From Azorhizobium caulinodans ORS 571 (GTDB lineage: Bacteria > Pseudomonadota > Alphaproteobacteria > Rhizobiales > Xanthobacteraceae): a stretch of DNA of 64,000 nt. The notes below the pieces were generated by a model, which was not told the DNA's origin, did no database searches, and saw only the letters and a list, made by a program, of their open reading frames with translations. Position numbers and translations under genes: made by a program. The DNA lies in NCBI RefSeq assembly GCF_000010525.1, contig NC_009937.1:4655501-4719500 (forward strand), read 5' to 3'. Below are positions 26,639 through 34,910 of the stretch, in pieces. Numbering within the stretch: position 1 is the stretch's first letter; each line of letters begins with the position of its first letter.

Positions 26639-27247
26639 ATGAGCGAACCCCTGTCGGCACGGGACGACGGCGTGGCACCCAATGCCTCGCCAACGACGGA
26701 CGAGCGCGCCGCCCACAACGCCATGATCCTCGCCATTGCGGAGCGGCAGGACCGGGCCGCCTTCGCCGCCCTGTTCAAGCACTTCGCCCCGCGCCTCAAG
26801 ACCTTCCTCATGCGCTCCGGCCTCTCCGCCACGGCGGCGGAGGAGATCGCGCAGGAGACCATGCTCTCGGTCTGGCGCAAGGCCGGCTATTTCGACCCCG
26901 CCAAGGCCGGCGCGGCGACCTGGATCTTCACCATCGCCCGGAATCTCAAGATCGACGCCCTGCGCCGTGAACGCCCGGTGGCGCAGTTGCCCACGGAAGC
27001 GGAAGACACGCCGGACGAGGCTCCCAATGGGGAAGCGCTCGTTCTGGCGCAGGAGCGGGAGGACAAGGTGCGCGCCGCCCTCTCCCGTCTCTCGGCCGAC
27101 CAGGCCAATATCGTTCGCCTGTCCTTCTTTCAGGACAAGCCCCACGCCCAGATCGCAAAGGAACTCGGCATTCCGCTCGGAACCGCGAAATCGCGGGTGC
27201 GGCTTGCCCTTGCACGCTTGCGCGCGCTGCTGGAAGACATCGGATGA
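26639..27247 (+). CDS. ECF sigma factor (ECF11/RpoE-ChrR type)
   Basis: This 202-residue sigma factor has a region 2 (about 36-115: AFAALFKHFAPRLKTFL, QETMLSVWRKAGYFDP, WIFTIARNLKIDALRR) and a region 4 (about 145-200: LSADQANIVRLSFFQDKPHAQIA, LGIPLGTAKSRVRLAL). No region 3 is present, as in ECF factors. The start at 26639 (MSEPLSARD) is chosen as the family start; the frame is open upstream to 26399. Its stop overlaps the next gene by ATGA. The pairing with a cupin-type anti-sigma factor is that of RpoE/ChrR (singlet-oxygen response) systems. No -35 TGATCC-like site was seen upstream. Confidence 0.88.
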   Translation: MSEPLSARDDGVAPNASPTTDERAAHNAMILAIAERQDRAAFAALFKHFAPRLKTFLMRSGLSATAAEEIAQETMLSVWRKAGYFDPAKAGAATWIFTIARNLKIDALRRERPVAQLPTEAEDTPDEAPNGEALVLAQEREDKVRAALSRLSADQANIVRLSFFQDKPHAQIAKELGIPLGTAKSRVRLALARLRALLEDIG

Positions 27248-27885
27248 CGACCCCGCACGACGAAACGCTCGCCAGTTACGCCGCCGGCACGCTCGACGCC
27301 GGCATCCGCCTCGCGGTCGCGGCCCATCTGGAGGCCGCGCCGAAGAGCCGTGCCCGCCTCGCCCATTTCGAGGCCGCCGCCGGCGCCGTGCTGGATGACC
27401 TGCCGCCAACGGATCTGGCGAGCGACGCCCTCGACCGCCTGCTGGCCCGCCTCGACGAGCCGGAACCGCCGCCGCCCGCGCCTATCCCCGTGCGCCACGC
27501 CGCCCGCATGCCGACCGATGTCCGGCTGCCGAAGGCGCTGGAAGGCTGCTCCATCGGCCGCTGGATCTGGATCGGCCCCGGCGTGCGCTACAGTGCCATC
27601 TCCATTCCCGGCGCCCCGAAGGCCAATGTCGGCCTCGTGGAAGTGGGCCCCGGCCGGCGCATGCCCGACCACGGACACGGCGGCAACGAGATCACCTATG
27701 TGATCTCCGGCGGCTTCTCCGACGAGAACGGCCATTACGAAGCCGGCGACGTGTGCGAGGCGGACGAGAGCCTGGAGCACCAGCCAGTGGCCGATCCGGA
27801 AGGCTGCCTGTGCATCATCGCCATGGACGCGCCCATGCGCTTCAAGGGCCTGCTGGGCGCCGTGCTGAAGCCCTTCACCGGCTGA
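27244..27885 (+). CDS. ChrR-like anti-sigma factor with cupin domain, zinc cysteines replaced
   Basis: This 213-residue protein holds an N-terminal anti-sigma region and a C-terminal cupin domain (about 100-200), the ChrR layout. In ChrR the N-terminal zinc site is H-x25-H-x3-C-x2-C. Here H5 and H28 remain but the two cysteines are A32 and S35 (HLEAAPKSR), so the zinc site is incomplete. The cupin metal motif appears intact (RMPDHGHGGNE with later H in LEHQP). It overlaps the ECF gene by 4 nt and is co-transcribed. It probably binds and inhibits the sigma factor; how it senses without the cysteines is unclear. Confidence 0.85.
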   Translation: MTTPHDETLASYAAGTLDAGIRLAVAAHLEAAPKSRARLAHFEAAAGAVLDDLPPTDLASDALDRLLARLDEPEPPPPAPIPVRHAARMPTDVRLPKALEGCSIGRWIWIGPGVRYSAISIPGAPKANVGLVEVGPGRRMPDHGHGGNEITYVISGGFSDENGHYEAGDVCEADESLEHQPVADPEGCLCIIAMDAPMRFKGLLGAVLKPFTG

Positions 27886-28059
27886 CGCCCCTCCCCTCTA
27901 CCACATCCCGCCCCACGGCATCTTCCCGCAAGCCATTCGGGCTAGACCTCTGCGGAGGCGGCTGTCGGCCCCTGCGGCGCGTCCGTCGCCGGCGGGTACA
28001 CAGCCCCTTTTCTGACCGGCCAGCCGTCTCAGGCGGCGCACATCCCTGTGGAGACACCC

Positions 28060-29517
28060 ATGCGCGAGCCCACCCTCGATCCGGCGGACTGGAGCGCGCT
28101 GCGCGCGGTCTTCCATCAGGCGGTGGATGACGGTCTCGCGCATCTTCAAGGTGCACTCGACACCCCCGTCTGGGTGGCGCCGCCGGGCAGCTCCAAGAGC
28201 GCGCTCTACGAGCCCCTCCCCCGCACCGCAACGCCCGCCGCAGAAGTCTATGAGACCTTCCGCAACCATGTGCTGCCCTATGGGGTCGGCAATGTGCGGC
28301 CGGCCTTCTATGGCTGGGTCCATGGCGCGGGCAATGCGGAAGGCGTGCTGGGCGAGCTGATGGCCGCCTTCATGAATTGCAACGTGGGCGGCCGCGCCCA
28401 CATGGCGAACGAACTGGAGCGGGTGGTCGTCGACTGGTGCAAGGACTTCACCGGCCTGCCCGCCGAGGCCAGCGGCCTGCTCACCTCCGGCACCTCCATG
28501 GCGACCGTGCTCGCCATCGCCACCGCCCGCCACGTCCATGCGGACGGCGACGTCGGCCGCGAGGGTGTTGCCGTCGCCGGGCGCGGCCTCGTGGGCTATG
28601 CCTCCACCGAGGCCCATTCCTGCATCGCCAAGGCCTTCGACCTGCTCGGCCTCGGCCGCAATGCCCTGCGCGCCGTACCGGTGAATACAGCGCGGGAGAT
28701 GGACAGCGCCGCCCTCGAAGCCATGATCGCCACCGACCGCGCCGCCGGCCTCAAGCCCTTCATGGTCGCCGCCACCGTCGGCACCGTGAACACGGGGGCC
28801 ATCGATGACATCGCCGGCATCGGCGCCATCGCCCATCGTGAAGGCCTGTGGTTCCATGTGGATGCCGCCTTCGGCATCGGCGCCCTGTTCAGCGACGCCC
28901 ACAAGGCCAAGGCCGCCCCCATGGCGCGGGCGGAGTCCATCGCCTTCGACTTCCACAAGTGGTTTCAGGTGCCCTATGACGCGGGCATCGTGCTGATCCG
29001 CGATGCCAAGGCGCATTACGAGACCTTCGCGGGCCGGAAGGAATATCTCGCCAGTTCGGAACGCGGCCTGGCCGCGGGCGAACCCTGGTATTGCGATTAC
29101 GGTCCGGAACTCTCGCGCACCTTCCGCGCGCTGAAGGTCTGGTTCACGCTGAAGAGCCACGGCGTCGACGGCATCAGCGCCATCATCGCCAAGAACATCG
29201 CGCAAGCGCGCTATCTCGAAGACAAGGTGGCCGCGGAGCCGCGCCTTGAGCTGCTCTCACCGGCCAGCCTCAACATCGTGTGCTTCCGCTATGTCGCGCC
29301 CTGCGACACAGCCGCGCTGAATCAGCTCAACAAGGACATCGTGGCGGACCTTCAGGAGGCCGGCATCGCTGCCCCCTCCACCACCACGCTGAACGGCCGC
29401 ACGGCCATCCGGGTCTGTCTCGCCAACCACCGCACCCGCCGTCAGGATCTCGACGCGCTGCTGGCCGGCGTGCTGGAGCTGGGCGCGCGGCGCACCGCCG
29501 GCTCAGTGGCCGCCTGA
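28060..29517 (+). CDS. Group II PLP-dependent decarboxylase
   Basis: This 485-residue enzyme belongs to the group II (glutamate/aromatic amino acid) decarboxylases. The PLP lysine is K300 in FDFHKW. H186 (STEAHS) stacks on the cofactor and D268 (WFHVDAAFG) binds the pyridine nitrogen. The conserved TSGTSMATVLAIATAR region binds phosphate. Substrate is not evident; the Y/W-type loop is that of DOPA or tyrosine-like enzymes rather than glutamate decarboxylase. The start at 28060 follows GTGGAG by about 6 nt; GTG at 28048 is an in-frame alternative. It stands 174 nt after the anti-sigma gene. Confidence 0.87.
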   Translation: MREPTLDPADWSALRAVFHQAVDDGLAHLQGALDTPVWVAPPGSSKSALYEPLPRTATPAAEVYETFRNHVLPYGVGNVRPAFYGWVHGAGNAEGVLGELMAAFMNCNVGGRAHMANELERVVVDWCKDFTGLPAEASGLLTSGTSMATVLAIATARHVHADGDVGREGVAVAGRGLVGYASTEAHSCIAKAFDLLGLGRNALRAVPVNTAREMDSAALEAMIATDRAAGLKPFMVAATVGTVNTGAIDDIAGIGAIAHREGLWFHVDAAFGIGALFSDAHKAKAAPMARAESIAFDFHKWFQVPYDAGIVLIRDAKAHYETFAGRKEYLASSERGLAAGEPWYCDYGPELSRTFRALKVWFTLKSHGVDGISAIIAKNIAQARYLEDKVAAEPRLELLSPASLNIVCFRYVAPCDTAALNQLNKDIVADLQEAGIAAPSTTTLNGRTAIRVCLANHRTRRQDLDALLAGVLELGARRTAGSVAA

Positions 29518-29578
29518 CGCGGCAGGGCCGCGCGTCGGCCTTGCCCTTGGCGCCCGTGCCTGCGACAAGGGCGCCATC

Positions 29579-31444
29579 ATGATCGTGCTCGACGACATTT
29601 CCCTGCGCATCGCAGGCCGCCTGCTGCTGGACCATGCCTCGGTTGCCTTGCCCGAGAACGCCCATGTGGGCGTGGTGGGGCGCAACGGCGCCGGCAAGAC
29701 CACGCTGTTCAAGGCGCTGATGGGCGAGCTCGAGCTCGAAAGCGGCGCCGTGCGCCTGCCGAACCGCACCCGCATCGGCCGGGTGGCGCAGGAGGCCCCC
29801 GCCGGGCCGGATAGCCTGCTGGAGCGCGTGCTCGCCGCCGACACCGAGCGGGCGGCTCTGCTCAAGGAAAAGGAAACCGCCACCGATCCCCACCGCATCG
29901 CGGAGATCGAGATCCGGCTGGTGGACATCGACGCTCATTCCGCCCCCGCCCGGGCGGCGCGCATTCTCTCGGGCCTCGGCTTCGATGAGGCGGCGCAGGC
30001 GCGCGCCTGCTCGGAATTCTCCGGCGGCTGGCGCATGCGCGTGGCGCTCGCGGCCCTGCTCTTCACCGAGCCGGACCTGCTGCTGCTCGACGAGCCCACC
30101 AACTATCTCGACCTTGAAGGCACGCTCTGGCTTCAGGATTATCTCGCGCATTATCCGCGCACGGTCATCCTCATCAGCCATGACCGCGACCTGCTCGACA
30201 CGTCGGTGGACCACATCCTCCACGTCTTCAACAACAAGCTGACGCTCTATCGCGGCGGCTACAGCCAGTTCGACCGCCAGCGGCGCGAGCGCCTGCTGCA
30301 GGACCAGAAGGCGCGCAAGAAGCAGGAAGCCCAGCGCGCCCACATGGAAGCCTTCGTCGCCCGCTTCCGCGCCAAGGCCACCAAGGCCAAGCAGGCGCAA
30401 TCGCGCCTCAAGGCGCTGGCCCGTATGGAGCCGCTGGCGGACGAGATTTCCGAGGCACCGGCCCACATCTCCATCCGCCATCCGGAAAAGCTGCTCTCCC
30501 CGCCCATCGTCGTCTTCAACGACGTGAACGTGGGCTATGAGCCGGACAAGCCCATCCTCAAGAAGCTCAATCTGCGCATCGACGAGGACGACCGCATCGC
30601 CCTCCTCGGGCCGAACGGCAACGGCAAGTCCACCTTCGCCAAGCTGCTGGCCGACCGGCTCGCGCCCCAGAAGGGCAGCGTGGTGCGGGCGGACAAGCTG
30701 GAAATCGCCTATCTCGCCCAGCACCAGATCGACGAACTGCGCCCCGGCGACAGCCCGGTAGAGCACGTGCGCCGCCTGATGCCCGATGCGCCGGAAGCCC
30801 GCGTGCGCGCCCGCGCCGCCGAGATGGGCTTCTCCTCCGCCGCCGGCGACACGAAAGTCTCTCAGCTCTCCGGCGGCGAGAAGGCCCGCCTGCTGCTGGG
30901 CCTTGCCGCCTTCCACGGGCCGCATCTGCTCATCCTCGACGAGCCGACCAACCATCTGGACATCGAGGCGCGCGCGGCCCTCATCACCGCCATCAACGAT
31001 TTTCCCGGCGCCATCGTCCTCGTCTCGCACGACCGGCACCTGCTGGAAGCTTGCGCCGAGCGGCTGTGGGTGGTGGGCAATGGCACGGTGAAGCCCTATG
31101 AGGGCGACCTCGACCAGTATCGCTCCGAGGTGCTGAGCCGCACGGGCCGCATGACCGGCGACGGGCGCAAGGACAAGGCGTCGGATGTCTCCGATGAGAT
31201 CCCGTCGGAGAGTGACGCGGCCGCCGCTCTGCGCCGGCGGGTGCGCGACATGGAAGCGCTGATGGCCAAGTGCGAGAAGGACATCGCCACCATCGACAAG
31301 CGCCTCGCCGACCCGAAGATCGAAAAATTCCCCAACGACGCCGCCCGCCTGCAACGCCAGCGCGAAGAGGCCCTCGCCGCCATGGCGAAGGCCGAGGAAG
31401 ACTGGCTGGAAGCCAGCGCGGAACTGGAGGGGCTGGAGGCGTAA
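29579..31444 (+). CDS. ABC-F family ATPase (Uup/YbiT-like)
   Basis: This 621-residue cytoplasmic protein has two ATP-binding cassettes and no membrane segments, the ABC-F layout. Cassette 1: GRNGAGKTT, FSGGWRMRVALA, LLLLDEPTNYLD. Cassette 2: GPNGNGKST, LSGGEKARLLLG, LLILDEPTNHLD. A linker of about 80 residues joins them (the P-site tRNA interaction motif region) and a C-terminal coiled coil (about 540-615) follows. Such proteins act on the ribosome during stalled translation or antibiotic stress; the FSGGWRMR form and coiled coil favour the Uup/ABCF3-like group over EttA. Confidence 0.92.
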   Translation: MIVLDDISLRIAGRLLLDHASVALPENAHVGVVGRNGAGKTTLFKALMGELELESGAVRLPNRTRIGRVAQEAPAGPDSLLERVLAADTERAALLKEKETATDPHRIAEIEIRLVDIDAHSAPARAARILSGLGFDEAAQARACSEFSGGWRMRVALAALLFTEPDLLLLDEPTNYLDLEGTLWLQDYLAHYPRTVILISHDRDLLDTSVDHILHVFNNKLTLYRGGYSQFDRQRRERLLQDQKARKKQEAQRAHMEAFVARFRAKATKAKQAQSRLKALARMEPLADEISEAPAHISIRHPEKLLSPPIVVFNDVNVGYEPDKPILKKLNLRIDEDDRIALLGPNGNGKSTFAKLLADRLAPQKGSVVRADKLEIAYLAQHQIDELRPGDSPVEHVRRLMPDAPEARVRARAAEMGFSSAAGDTKVSQLSGGEKARLLLGLAAFHGPHLLILDEPTNHLDIEARAALITAINDFPGAIVLVSHDRHLLEACAERLWVVGNGTVKPYEGDLDQYRSEVLSRTGRMTGDGRKDKASDVSDEIPSESDAAAALRRRVRDMEALMAKCEKDIATIDKRLADPKIEKFPNDAARLQRQREEALAAMAKAEEDWLEASAELEGLEA

Positions 31445-31620
31445 GGAACGCTTGCTCATTCCTCTGACGCCGGCTTGACCCGAACGCCCATTCGGGCCGG
31501 CAGGCCGTCGCCGAATCCACCCAGATTTCGTCCAGCTGCGGCGGATCTTGCCTTCTATTATCCGGCACACCTCCTGGCATTCAAGCTAGGAGGAGCGGGT
31601 GAGGCAGGAGCGCGCGAAGC

Positions 31621-32922
31621 ATGGAATTCGTTGTGGGCCTCTGGTCGGTCGATACGCTGCAAAGTTCATTTACTCTCGCGGACGTCAACCAGCGGATCGA
31701 ATGGCTCGCAAAGGCTCTCAAGGCGCTGAACGACAGGGTTTCGAGGGAAAAATTCCCCAAGGCACAAACCGTGCGCGGAATATTCCTCGCGCCTGAATAT
31801 TTTCTTGCTCACAAAAAGAAAAAATCAGGCGATGCAACCCAATGGGATGCTGAGAGAACCATCAGTGCAGTTCAACGCGACAGCTGCGTGCAGAGGATAT
31901 GCAAACTCAGCAAAAACTATCCAAATATCCTAATTATTCCTGGATCCATCGCGTGGAAGAAGACCTTTGAGCGCGACGCAAGAGACAAGAAGACCATAGA
32001 CCGACGACTACGCGGTATCGGTCACATAGAACATTATATAAATCTCGATAATAATTACCATATTGGCGGAACAACAGCGCGAAAATTGGATATCGACGGA
32101 ACCATCACATATCGACCGAGCATGGCCGCAAAAAAAGAAATAGTAAGAGGAAATTCATTTACCGAGAATGTGAAAGGAAAAATATTTCACACCGAAAAAA
32201 TGATTAAATACTACATGAGAAACACGGCGTATGTTTTTCATAACGGAAATATAATATATAAATACCATAAGCTTGGTGATTTTTTTGAATCCATAAACAC
32301 AAGTGATACGGTTTTCATCCCGAGCCAGAGAAGCCCTATTGTTTCTATTCAGGTTACTGCATCACAGAAAATGACATTCGGATTCGAGATCTGCCTGGAT
32401 CACAACCTCGGCACGCTGAACGCCATCTCGAAGGACACCGGCGCGGCTCCCCTTGATTTTCATACCATCTGCTCCGCCAGCGTGGAAAACGAGATAAACA
32501 ACATGTGTATGCGCGATGGCGGCTACATGCTGCACGCCTCATCCGAGCAGCAAAGCACTGCGATCTACGAACGAGTCGGTAGCGATAAAAGGCCTGTTCT
32601 CACCATTGAAAATTCGTATCCATCAGGTTTTAAGCTTGAGTTTAAAAAAATTTTCTTCCCGGCCAACGCAGACACATTTATTCGAAATCTCTACCGCGCC
32701 TTGGTCGCATACGAGATTGAGCGTAGCATCATGGGCAGCAAGGAAAGCCTGAATGCTCTCAACAAGCTGATGTCCCTCATCACGAAGGGAGAATATGCCA
32801 GCGCTCGAGCTCATCTTGACTGGTATATGGGCAACGATAAAGCAACACAGCCAACGGGGGCTGGTGCGCAGATTCCCAAGGACAAACGCTTCTACAATCT
32901 CCTTAAAGAGGTCAAAGTATAA
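31621..32922 (+). CDS. Nitrilase-superfamily-like protein in an AT-rich island
   Basis: This 433-residue orphan protein has a carbon-nitrogen hydrolase-like order of catalytic residues: Glu59 in LAPEYFLA, Lys217 in YKYHKLGD and Cys258 in FGFEICLDH, the Glu-Lys-Cys triad of the nitrilase superfamily (amide-bond hydrolysis). The rest is divergent and longer than usual (about 270-330). It also has a basic, charged middle (about 65-200) and an extended C-terminal tail. Base composition is clearly lower in G+C, especially 31780-32380, than its neighbours, so horizontal transfer is likely. The ribosome site is weak: AGGAG 10 nt upstream; a stronger AGGAGGAG at 31588-31595 precedes an out-of-frame GTG at 31599. 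Function unknown; no membrane or signal sequence. Confidence 0.65.
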   Translation: MEFVVGLWSVDTLQSSFTLADVNQRIEWLAKALKALNDRVSREKFPKAQTVRGIFLAPEYFLAHKKKKSGDATQWDAERTISAVQRDSCVQRICKLSKNYPNILIIPGSIAWKKTFERDARDKKTIDRRLRGIGHIEHYINLDNNYHIGGTTARKLDIDGTITYRPSMAAKKEIVRGNSFTENVKGKIFHTEKMIKYYMRNTAYVFHNGNIIYKYHKLGDFFESINTSDTVFIPSQRSPIVSIQVTASQKMTFGFEICLDHNLGTLNAISKDTGAAPLDFHTICSASVENEINNMCMRDGGYMLHASSEQQSTAIYERVGSDKRPVLTIENSYPSGFKLEFKKIFFPANADTFIRNLYRALVAYEIERSIMGSKESLNALNKLMSLITKGEYASARAHLDWYMGNDKATQPTGAGAQIPKDKRFYNLLKEVKV

Positions 32923-32976
32923 GGCTCTGAACAGAAAAGGCTGCGACTGGCAGAGTTTATCTTGAAGAGCGACCTT

Positions 32977-34617
32977 TTATCTGGCGTGCGATACTGAATC
33001 ATGCTTATCGAGCAACACGACAATACCCTCATTCGGACGCAGCGCGACCTCCCCAGCCACTCGGTCATCGGTCCGGTCCCCGAGCGTAGATACCGCTACA
33101 TGCCCCAGAAACTCGGCGCCGATGGAAGCAATTGCCGGGTCATCGCCCACGTTCAGGGCAACCAGGAAGCATTCTCCGGCGTGCTCTCGGCCATAGAGCA
33201 GCAAGTCGCCGCTCGCCGCCACTGGCACGTAGGCTCCAATCGACAAGGCGGCATGCGCTCGCCGCAGGCGTAGCAGTTCGCGATGAAGCTCGAGCATGGA
33301 GTGTGGTTCCGCGCGCTGCTGGGCTACGTTCACCTCAGAGAAGGCTTCATCAACCGGCAACCAGGGCTCCACATCCGAGAAGCCCGCATGCGGCGAGCCA
33401 TCCCACTGCATGGGCGTGCGGACACCGTCGCGGCCGAGGCCGAGGCCGGGCACGTTCTTCTCCCAGGGGTCCTGCACCCGTTCGGGCGGGATGGACACAT
33501 TGGTCATGCCGATCTCGTCGCCATAATAGAGCGTCGGCGTTCCGCGCAGGGTGAGGAGCAGCATGGCCGCCACCCGCGCCTGATCGGGGCCGAGGCGGGT
33601 GGCCACGCGCGGGCGGTCGTGATTGCCCAGCACCCAGTTGGGCCAGCCGCCTTCGGGCAGGGAACCTTCATAACGGGCGATGAGATCCGCGAGCGCTCGC
33701 GCGTTCCACTCGGCTTCCAGCAGGGCGAAATTAAACGGCAGATGCGCGCCGTCGAGGTTCGCCCCGTAATAAGCGGCGAGCCGCTCCACGGGCAGGTAGA
33801 TCTCGCCGATGAGCACGCGGTCATCATAAGCGTCCATCACCTGCCGCAGCCCAGCGATGACGCCATGCACCTCCTCAAGATCGGTGGTGTGGACGGGCTT
33901 GAGGCGCCGATAGGGGTTCATGCCCTCGCGCCAGTCCTCATCCGGCGGATTGTCGCGGAAGGCGGCGTCCTTCATGAGGTGCCAGATCACATCCACGCGA
34001 AAGCCGTCCACGCCGCGATCAAGCCAGAAGCGCATGACCGCGTGGATAGCCTCGGCCACCTGCGGATTGCGCCAGTTGAGGTCCGGCTGCCGGTCAAGGA
34101 AGGCGTGGTAATAATATCGCCCCGTCGCCGGATCGAAGGCCCAGGCGCTGCCGCCGAATTCCGAAAGCCAGTTGTTCGGCGGCCCGCCATCCGGCGCGGG
34201 ATCGCGCCAGATGTACCAGTCCCGCTTCGGGCTCGTGCGGGACGAGCGCGCCTCTCGGAACCAGGGATGTTCGTCCGACGTGTGGTTGGGCACGAGGTCG
34301 AGGATGACCCTGAGGCCCAGCCGGTGGGCATCGGCCACCAGCCGGTCGAAATCCTCCATCGTTCCGAAGAGAGGATGGATGCCGGTATAATCCGCCACGT
34401 CATAGCCGAAGTCTGCCATGGGCGAGGGATAGATGGGGGAGATCCAGAGCGCGTCCACGCCGAGGTCCACGAGATGGTCGAGCCGCCGGCGGATGCCTTC
34501 GAGATCGCCGATGCCGTCGCCATCGCTGTCCTGAAAGCTGCGCGGATAGACCTGGTAGATCACGCCGCTCTGCCACCACAGCGGCGCCGCGTCCCGTTCC
34601 GCTTGCCCTTCCCTCAC
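32977..34617 (-). CDS. GH13 alpha-glucosidase / oligo-1,6-glucosidase-like enzyme
   Basis: This 546-residue GH13 enzyme has conserved regions DLVPNHTSDEHPWF, GFRVDVIWH (nucleophile Asp), GEIYLP (acid/base Glu) and VLGNHDRPR (third Asp). The opening WWQSGVIYQVYPRSFQDSDGDGIGDLEGI is typical of oligo-1,6-glucosidases and sucrose/trehalulose hydrolases. It should hydrolyse alpha-glucosides in the cytoplasm. It is divergent from the TreS-maltokinase gene. The start GTG at 34617 is favoured by GGGAG 6 nt upstream; the open frame extends to 34683. It is not GlgE, whose maltosyltransferase features are absent. Confidence 0.88.
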   Translation of the reverse strand: MREGQAERDAAPLWWQSGVIYQVYPRSFQDSDGDGIGDLEGIRRRLDHLVDLGVDALWISPIYPSPMADFGYDVADYTGIHPLFGTMEDFDRLVADAHRLGLRVILDLVPNHTSDEHPWFREARSSRTSPKRDWYIWRDPAPDGGPPNNWLSEFGGSAWAFDPATGRYYYHAFLDRQPDLNWRNPQVAEAIHAVMRFWLDRGVDGFRVDVIWHLMKDAAFRDNPPDEDWREGMNPYRRLKPVHTTDLEEVHGVIAGLRQVMDAYDDRVLIGEIYLPVERLAAYYGANLDGAHLPFNFALLEAEWNARALADLIARYEGSLPEGGWPNWVLGNHDRPRVATRLGPDQARVAAMLLLTLRGTPTLYYGDEIGMTNVSIPPERVQDPWEKNVPGLGLGRDGVRTPMQWDGSPHAGFSDVEPWLPVDEAFSEVNVAQQRAEPHSMLELHRELLRLRRAHAALSIGAYVPVAASGDLLLYGREHAGECFLVALNVGDDPAIASIGAEFLGHVAVSTLGDRTDDRVAGEVALRPNEGIVVLLDKHDSVSHAR

Positions 34618-34910
34618 GTCCGTCTCCCTCAAGGCTCGCGCCGCACCGATACCACTCCCGTCCCACGCCGGCGGCAACGGCACGATGTCACAACGCGGCG
34701 CGCCCCCAGCGGGTCCGGTGGAACCCCCCAGCGGAATTGCGCGTTGTGGAACAGGCAGGACGCGCCCGTCGCCGGAAGGCGGGGGCGCGTCATTCTTGAT
34801 CCCGTTCGACGAGACCCATGCACATCCCGCGCGCGCCCCTCTCCCCGACCTCCGCCGCCGCTCCCTCGCCGTTCCAGCGGCGCGCCACCCAGACGCGGGG
34901 AGGCTGAGCC

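Noticed and set aside
29327-31570. Minus-strand open frame of 747 codons over the ABC-F gene
   Set aside because: An antisense shadow of an ABC-F gene with full motifs.
32977-34617. Identification of the GH13 gene as glgE (maltosyltransferase)
   Set aside because: The protein opens with an oligo-1,6-glucosidase-type N-terminus and lacks the GlgE N-terminal domain and length.
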